This document shows positions 59,973-64,000 of a stretch of 64,000 nt of DNA, piece by piece (position 1 is the stretch's first letter; each line of letters starts with the position of its first letter). The notes beneath the pieces are model-generated. The model worked only from the letters and a program-made list of their open reading frames with translations, was not told the DNA's origin and did no database searches. The translations under genes and the position numbers were made by a program. This DNA comes from DASRFA01 sp035651755 (GTDB lineage: Bacteria; Desulfobacterota; Binatia; UBA12015): contig DASRFA010000053.1 of assembly GCA_035651755.1 (NCBI GenBank), positions 35,053-99,052 of the forward strand. Direction: 5' to 3'.

Positions 59973-60614
59973 GTGCCCTTCGACCCGCCGGTCGTCGTGG
60001 TGACGGACCGTTCGCGGTTCCCGGCGGCGGCGCCCGGCGAAGCCTTCTCGCCGGAGGAGTGGCGCGCTCTCGCGGCGGCAATCGCGGGGGGGCCGGGCGC
60101 CCTGCAGCTCCGCGACAAGGACCTCGCCGGCGGCTTCGTCTACGAGCGCGCCGAGCGGCTGCGCGAGCTCTGCCGCCGAGCCGGCGTCAAGCTGCTGGTG
60201 AACGATCGCGTCGACGTCGCGTGCGCCGTCGGTGCCGACGGTGTGCAGCTGCCCGCGGCCGGGATCGCCCCCGCGGACGCGCGCCGGCTTCTGCCGGCGG
60301 GCGCGATCGTCGGGCGCTCGCTCCACTCGGCGGCCGAGATCCCCGATGCCGCCGGAGCGGACTTCGTCGTTTACGGCCCCGTGTTCGAGACGCCGAGCAA
60401 GCGGGCGTACGGGCCTCCGCAGGGGCTCGACGCGCTCACGGGCGTCTGCCGCGCCTCCGAGATCCCGGTCGTCGCGATCGGCGGCATCGACGACGCTCGG
60501 GCGCCCGAGGTGCGCTCCGCCGGCGCGGCCGGCATCGCGGCGATCGCGGCGGTCCTCGGCGCGCCGGACCCCGCGGCCGCGGTTCGTCGGCTCGTCGCCG
60601 CGTTCGCGGCGTGA
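59973..60614 (+). CDS. thiE: Thiamine phosphate synthase
   Basis: ThiE joins the thiazole and pyrimidine phosphates (EC 2.5.1.3). The 213 residues have V-V-V-T-D-R-S, Q-L-R-D-K-D-L, N-D-R-V-D-V-A-C-A-V-G-A-D-G-V-Q-L, G-R-S-L-H-S, the Y-G-P-V-F-E-T-P-S-K motif, and A-I-G-G-I. Q-L-P in place of the more common H-L-G-Q after G-A-D-G-V is a mild divergence. GTG at 59973, 5 bases after thiG, is the likely start, though no clear ribosome site is seen. Confidence 0.93.
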   Translation: MPFDPPVVVVTDRSRFPAAAPGEAFSPEEWRALAAAIAGGPGALQLRDKDLAGGFVYERAERLRELCRRAGVKLLVNDRVDVACAVGADGVQLPAAGIAPADARRLLPAGAIVGRSLHSAAEIPDAAGADFVVYGPVFETPSKRAYGPPQGLDALTGVCRASEIPVVAIGGIDDARAPEVRSAGAAGIAAIAAVLGAPDPAAAVRRLVAAFAA

Positions 60615-60725
60615 GCGCGTGGCCCGGCGCTTGCTCCCGCCGCGACCGGAATGCCGTTTACCGGGGCAGCGCCGGCTGGTAGCATCGCGCGATTCTCCGA
60701 ACAGCGGGGGAGCGGCGGGCCATCC

Positions 60726-61088
60726 ATGAAGCAAGACGATCTGCGCTACTTTCGCGAGCACCTGCTCCTCCGACGGACCGAGCTGCTGGGGGAGGCCGAA
60801 CGCACGGCCCAGGGCATGGGCGACGAGATCGACGGGTTTCCCGATCCGACGGACCGCGGCAGCCTCGAAAGCGAGCGCAACCTCGTGCTCCGCATCCGCG
60901 ACCGTGAGCGGAAGCTCCTCTCGAAGATCGACGAGGCCCTGGGCCGGATCGACGACGGCTCGTTCGGCCTCTGCGAGGAGTGCGGCGAGCCGATCGGGAT
61001 CGAGCGCCTGAAGGCCCGCCCGGTCACCACCCTCTGCATCGAGTGCAAAGCCGACCAGGAGGAGCGCGAGCGCCTGTCGCCACGGTGA
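60726..61088 (+). CDS. DksA/TraR family transcription regulator
   Basis: DksA-type proteins insert into the RNA polymerase secondary channel and act with ppGpp. Of the 120 residues, about 1-85 form the coiled coil with the tip motif D-P-T-D-R-G-S (the usual D-x2-D-x-A; Gly replaces Ala), and the C-terminal zinc finger is C-E-E-C-G-E-P-I plus C-I-E-C-K. The length is shorter than E. coli DksA (151), as in Myxococcus/Geobacter-type DksA. It is a single gene before tRNA-Ala. Confidence 0.93.
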   Translation: MKQDDLRYFREHLLLRRTELLGEAERTAQGMGDEIDGFPDPTDRGSLESERNLVLRIRDRERKLLSKIDEALGRIDDGSFGLCEECGEPIGIERLKARPVTTLCIECKADQEERERLSPR

Positions 61089-61220
61089 TTGAATTCGCCC
61101 CCGTGCGGTGCTCGGCGTGTACGCCGCAGGGTCGGGTTGAAGGTCCCCGGGGCCGTTGGTAGGACCGCCAATCGTCCAGCCAGAATGCCGTGAGCGGGCG
61201 CGACAGCGGCCGCAGCACGT

Positions 61221-61293
61221 GGGGCAGTAGCTCAGCTGGGAGAGCACCACGTTCGCAACGTGGGGGTCGAGGGTTCAAATCCCTTCTGCTCCA
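61221..61293 (+). tRNA. tRNA-Ala (anticodon CGC)
   Basis: All parts fold: acceptor GGGGCAG/CTGCTCC including the G3-U70 pair that marks alanine tRNAs, D stem GCTC/GAGC, anticodon stem CCACG/CGTGG with loop TTCGCAA (anticodon CGC, codon GCG), T stem GAGGG/CCCTT with TTCAAAT. The 73 bases end with discriminator A; CCA is not encoded. Confidence 0.96.
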
Positions 61294-61302
61294 TCCTTCG
61301 CG

Positions 61303-61331
61303 GAAGACCTCCGGCATGCCCGGAGGTCTTC
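61303..61331 (+). terminator. Stem-loop terminator behind tRNA-Ala
   Basis: GAAGACCTCCGG pairs perfectly with CCGGAGGTCTTC (12 base pairs, 5-base loop) ten bases after the tRNA. Only a weak pyrimidine tail follows. It is the strongest terminator-like structure I saw in the window. Confidence 0.7.
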
Positions 61332-61457
61332 TCGCCTCCGCGCCATCCGCGATCTTCTCACCCGTCGGAGCCGCTGGTACCGTCGAGCGAGCGCGACCGC
61401 GCACCTCGCCCGTGCGGGCTCGGTCCTCGCCCACGGTTCGCGAACGGATTCGGGACG

Positions 61458-62639
61458 ATGCCCTTCGAAAAGCTGGCGGCCTGCCTGGAGCGGGAATCGC
61501 CTTCGATGCTGCAGCGCTGGCGCGACGAGGTCCGTGCCGACCCCTCGCAGCCTGCTTGCCGCCACGGGCTCGAGGGCGAAGAGCTCGACGATCACCTCCC
61601 GTCGCTCCTGCGCATCCTGGTGCGCTGCCTCCGCGACCAGGAATCGCCCGAGCTCGAGCGCGAGGGGGCGGAGCACGGACGGCAGAGGCGGAGCCACGGC
61701 TACACCGTCGAGGAGCTGTTCGACGAGATGCTGCTCTTCCGGCGGATCGTGACCGAGTCGCTCGAGGCGTGTGGCGACGCCGCCGGTCTGACGACCGCCG
61801 ACCTCCGCTCGGCGCGCCGTCTGCTCATCGATCTCGTCGACGTCAGCCTGAAGGCCTCCGTCGGCCGCTTCATCCTCGACGCCGAAGGCGAGCGCAACGA
61901 CGCCTTCGCGCGCCTCGCGGAGAAGAACGCCGAGCTCGACGAGGCGAACGCGCACAAAGACCGCTTCCTGGCGGTCCTCTCGCACGAGCTCCGGAGCCCG
62001 CTCTCGTCGATCCTCGCGTCGACGCGGGTCGCGCAGCACGTCCTCGGTGGCGAGGCCCCGGTGAGCCGGCAGATCGCGATCATCGATCGCCAGGCGCGCC
62101 ACGTCGCGAAGCTCGTCGACGACCTGCTCGACGTGAGCCGCATCTCCGTCGGCAAGATCCGGATCGATTCCAAGGAGGTCGACCTGCGGACCGCGGTCCG
62201 GGCGGCGGTCGAGACGTGCCGTCCCGCGGTCGACGCGAAGGCTCAGCCGCTCGAGATCGCGATCGCCGACGAGCAGCTGCACGTCATGGCCGACGAGACC
62301 CGGATCGCGCAGATCGTCGTGAACCTGCTGTCCAACGCCTCGAAGTTCACGCCTGCGGGCGCGTCGGTGGGCGTCGAGCTCGTGCGCGACGGCGATCACG
62401 CGGTCCTGCGCGTGCGCGATTCGGGGATCGGCATCGCGCCCGAGATGCTTCCCCGCGTCTTCGACGCGTTTCAGCAGGCGGCCGAGGATCGCACGGGAGG
62501 CGGGCTCGGCATCGGGCTGACGCTCGCGAAGAGCCTCGTCGAGATGCACGGCGGGCGGATCGAGGCCCTCAGCGACGGCGTCGGCAAGGGCGCCGAGATC
62601 GTCGTTCGGCTGCCCCTCGTCGGTCGCACGGGCGCCTGA
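61458..62639 (+). CDS. Sensor histidine kinase with RsbR-like N-terminal domain
   Basis: This 393-residue soluble kinase starts with a helical domain (about residues 15-150, L-Q-R-W-R-D-E-V and L-F-D-E-M-L-L-F-R-R-I-V) like the RsbT co-antagonist/RsbRD N-terminus, and then has a coiled linker and HisKA with S-H-E-L-R-S-P-L near residue 178. The HATPase has N-L-L-S-N-A-S-K-F, D-S-G-I-G-I and G-G-L-G-I-G-L-T-L-A-K. It should sense an internal signal. No response regulator is adjacent. The ATG at 61458 follows a GGGA. Confidence 0.88.
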   Translation: MPFEKLAACLERESPSMLQRWRDEVRADPSQPACRHGLEGEELDDHLPSLLRILVRCLRDQESPELEREGAEHGRQRRSHGYTVEELFDEMLLFRRIVTESLEACGDAAGLTTADLRSARRLLIDLVDVSLKASVGRFILDAEGERNDAFARLAEKNAELDEANAHKDRFLAVLSHELRSPLSSILASTRVAQHVLGGEAPVSRQIAIIDRQARHVAKLVDDLLDVSRISVGKIRIDSKEVDLRTAVRAAVETCRPAVDAKAQPLEIAIADEQLHVMADETRIAQIVVNLLSNASKFTPAGASVGVELVRDGDHAVLRVRDSGIGIAPEMLPRVFDAFQQAAEDRTGGGLGIGLTLAKSLVEMHGGRIEALSDGVGKGAEIVVRLPLVGRTGA

Positions 62640-62654
62640 GGCGCGCGGCCGGGG

Positions 62655-62906
62655 TCAGGCCATCCGCTCGCGCGGCTGTGGGGCGAGGCGGAGGAAGGCC
62701 GGGCGCGGCGAGCCCGAGCCCCGGCGCGGGGGCGTCGCATCGCTGCCGCGCGCCCGGAGCGAGGTCAGGGCCGCGAGCACCAGCGCGCCGAACGCGACGA
62801 TCGCGACCAGAAGGCCGACCGCAAAGCCGGTATCGAACATGCCCGGAAGCGGGTGGGCGGGAATGAACCCGGCGCCGCTCACGGGGGGTACCACGTTGGG
62901 GATCAT
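62655..62906 (-). CDS. Hypothetical small single-helix membrane protein
   Basis: I do not recognise this 83-residue protein. It has a short Pro/Gly-rich outer part, one clear membrane helix at about residues 28-48 (A-V-G-L-L-V-A-I-V-A-F-G-A-L-V-L-A-A-L), and a basic Arg/Pro tail that should face the cytoplasm. GAGAGGAG lies about 11 bases before the ATG. It is convergent with the kinase gene. Confidence 0.5.
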   Translation of the reverse strand: MIPNVVPPVSGAGFIPAHPLPGMFDTGFAVGLLVAIVAFGALVLAALTSLRARGSDATPPRRGSGSPRPAFLRLAPQPRERMA

Positions 62907-63285
62907 CTTTTTCGCTCACTCCTCTCCGATTGGCGTATCGGCGCCGCACGGAACGAGGTGAGGATAAGCAGCAATCGCATGAGCGCAACCTCTATCTCGA
63001 AACGAGATCAATGAATTGCGCTAATCCGGCGCCGACCCCGGTAGCCCGTCGAGCGGGCGTGCGCGTTCCGTCCCGCAATTCGCGGGCCGCCCGCGGGCGC
63101 GGGCGTTGCGGACGGCGAACGGTTTGCGCGACGCCTCACCGAGCGACGTGGCGAACGCGCTACGGGACCGCCCGGGGCCTGCGGCGCTCGATTGCTTTGA
63201 CCGCCCCACGCCGGCACCCTTCCGCCGACACGGCGACCGCTCATGCCGAGCCGCCGCTCGGCCGAAGAGAGGGAGGGGTGGGGAC
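62907..63285. other. Divergent intergenic region with AT-richer promoter-like stretch
   Basis: No gene is supported here. The part from about 62930 to 63020 is much less GC-rich than its surroundings, as expected of a promoter. It contains ATCTCG-AAA-CGAGAT at 62994-63008, a perfect inverted repeat with 6-base arms that could be an operator for either the small membrane protein or the PAS gene. Confidence 0.4.
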
Positions 63286-63762
63286 ATGGCCGCGCTGACG
63301 CGAAGCGAGGCGCTCGAAGCGACGTCGGAGCCGTCCGCTGTGCTCGCCGAGGACTCCATCGACGCCGTCGAGATCGCCGCGCTCGAGCGCGCGCTCCGCG
63401 ACAGCGAGGCGGAGCGCCGCGCGATGTTCGACACGGCGACGTGCGGCCGCGCCTACGTCGATCCCGACACCGAGCAGCTTCTCCACGGGAACCCGAAGCT
63501 GCGCGAGATGACGGGCTGGACGAACGACGAGCTCGTCGAGCTGCGCTGGCCGCAGCTCCTGAACGTCGCGGACGTCGAACGGAACCTTCCCGAGCTCGAG
63601 CGCCTCCGGCGCGGCCAGGTGCGCGAGATCGTCTTCCAGGCGCGCTGCCTCCGGAAGGACGCCTCGCTGATCCCGGTTCGCGTCTGGGCGATGGTCGTGC
63701 GCGACGAGAGCTGGCGGCCGCTCCGGATGCTCGTGACCCTCGAGGAGGAGGACGCCGACTGA
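63286..63762 (+). CDS. PAS domain protein without output domain
   Basis: The 158 residues hold one PAS fold, about residues 38-155: A-M-F-D-T-A-T-C-G-R-A-Y-V-D, N-P-K-L-R-E-M-T-G-W-T-N-D-E-L, and a PAC-like end V-R-D-E-S-W-R-P-L-R-M-L-V-T. A coiled helix precedes it. No kinase, cyclase or DNA-binding part follows before the stop, and an IS110-type element end lies 130 bases further. It may be a free-standing sensor or the surviving front of a kinase cut by the element. A strong GAGGGAGGGG site precedes the ATG. Confidence 0.78.
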   Translation: MAALTRSEALEATSEPSAVLAEDSIDAVEIAALERALRDSEAERRAMFDTATCGRAYVDPDTEQLLHGNPKLREMTGWTNDELVELRWPQLLNVADVERNLPELERLRRGQVREIVFQARCLRKDASLIPVRVWAMVVRDESWRPLRMLVTLEEEDAD

Positions 63763-63894
63763 CCTCGACCGCAGGAGCTCCACGAGGAGCGTGACCCGAC
63801 ACGAAGGTCCGCAGGGCACTGCGCGCGACTTCCTGGCACGAGTGCGGTGCGGCGAGCGTAGCGACCCCGCAGGGAGTGGACTCCCCACCGTTTG

Positions 63895-64000
63895 TCAATG
63901 GGCCGCAAGCGGACCGTTGCGTCGCATGGGGTCGTAGCGGGTTTGTTCCCTGAGCATCGCGCAGGCGACGCGCAGCAGCCGGTCGGCGACGGCGCGCAGC
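63895..64000 (-). CDS. IS110-type transposase, C-terminal end only (runs off the window)
   Basis: The 34 visible residues, reading leftward from the window edge, include R-A-V-A-D-R-L-L-R-V-A-C-A-M-L-R and end P-M-R-R-N-G-P-L-A-A-H before a TGA. The A-D-R-L-L-R-V-x-x-A-M-L-R pattern is the usual C-terminal helix of IS110/IS116/IS902 transposases. The rest lies outside the window, so whether it is intact is unknown. The element's end should be within 63763-63894. Confidence 0.7.
   Translation of the reverse strand, partial: LRAVADRLLRVACAMLREQTRYDPMRRNGPLAAH

Overview
The window is very GC-rich chromosomal DNA from a diderm (Gram-negative) bacterium that makes lipopolysaccharide. KDO synthesis (kdsA, kdsB, kdsD), LPS transport (lptC, lptA, lptB), phospholipid-trafficking proteins (MlaA, MlaC) and Lpp-type lipoprotein signals are all present. 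The order lptC-lptA-lptB-rpoN-hpf-ptsN-hprK-rapZ-PTS IIA-HPr, a class II (metal type) KdsA, GMC oxidoreductases and a luciferase-like (F420-type) oxidoreductase point to a deltaproteobacterial-grade lineage (Desulfobacterota, Myxococcota or Binatota). That placement is inference; no rRNA is present to settle it.

Layout. 1-5.8 kb: the 3' part of a double glycosyltransferase, a Tat-exported GMC dehydrogenase pair and a crotonase. 5.8-9.6 kb: a membrane hybrid histidine kinase facing a soluble histidine kinase. 9.6-15.2 kb: an envelope and osmotic stress island (four-BON periplasmic protein, DUF1328, DUF3618, YqjE-like and YqjD-like proteins, AI-2E transporter with a long soluble tail, CsbD), followed by a sigma54 response regulator and a stand-alone receiver protein. 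17.5-22.6 kb: MgtC, a lipoprotein esterase whose fold halves are in swapped order, a DprE1-like FAD oxidase and an F420-type oxidoreductase. 22.8-26.4 kb: a BON lipoprotein, then an apparent operon of a small protein, a metallothionein-like peptide missed by ordinary length cut-offs, a BON membrane protein and a frameshifted FAD/Rieske oxidoreductase.

26.5-39.4 kb is one long same-strand block of 15 genes, many joined by ATGA or GTGA overlaps. It makes CMP-KDO (kdsB, pyrG, kdsA, kdsD), acylates lipid A, exports LPS (lptCAB), and then carries rpoN and a nitrogen-type/HPr-kinase regulatory phosphotransferase system. 39.4-50.9 kb holds hemW, two ABC-2 export systems, lexA, mltG, an M23 peptidase, a YebC regulator, a crotonase and an O-methyltransferase. 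51-54 kb has convergent mlaC and mlaA and a DUF1015 gene. 54.2-58.9 kb is a minus-strand set alr-purH-purD-sua5. It diverges from thiS-thiG-thiE (thiamine), followed by a DksA-like regulator, tRNA-Ala(CGC) with a strong stem-loop behind it, another histidine kinase, a small membrane protein, a PAS-only protein, and the end of an IS110-type transposase at the right edge.

The observations I would follow first are the circularly permuted esterase (18.3-20.1 kb), the metallothionein-like gene in a redox/BON operon (23.6-26.4 kb), and a sigma54-like promoter motif just before lptC-rpoN. I found no CRISPR array, rRNA, phage module or plasmid origin.
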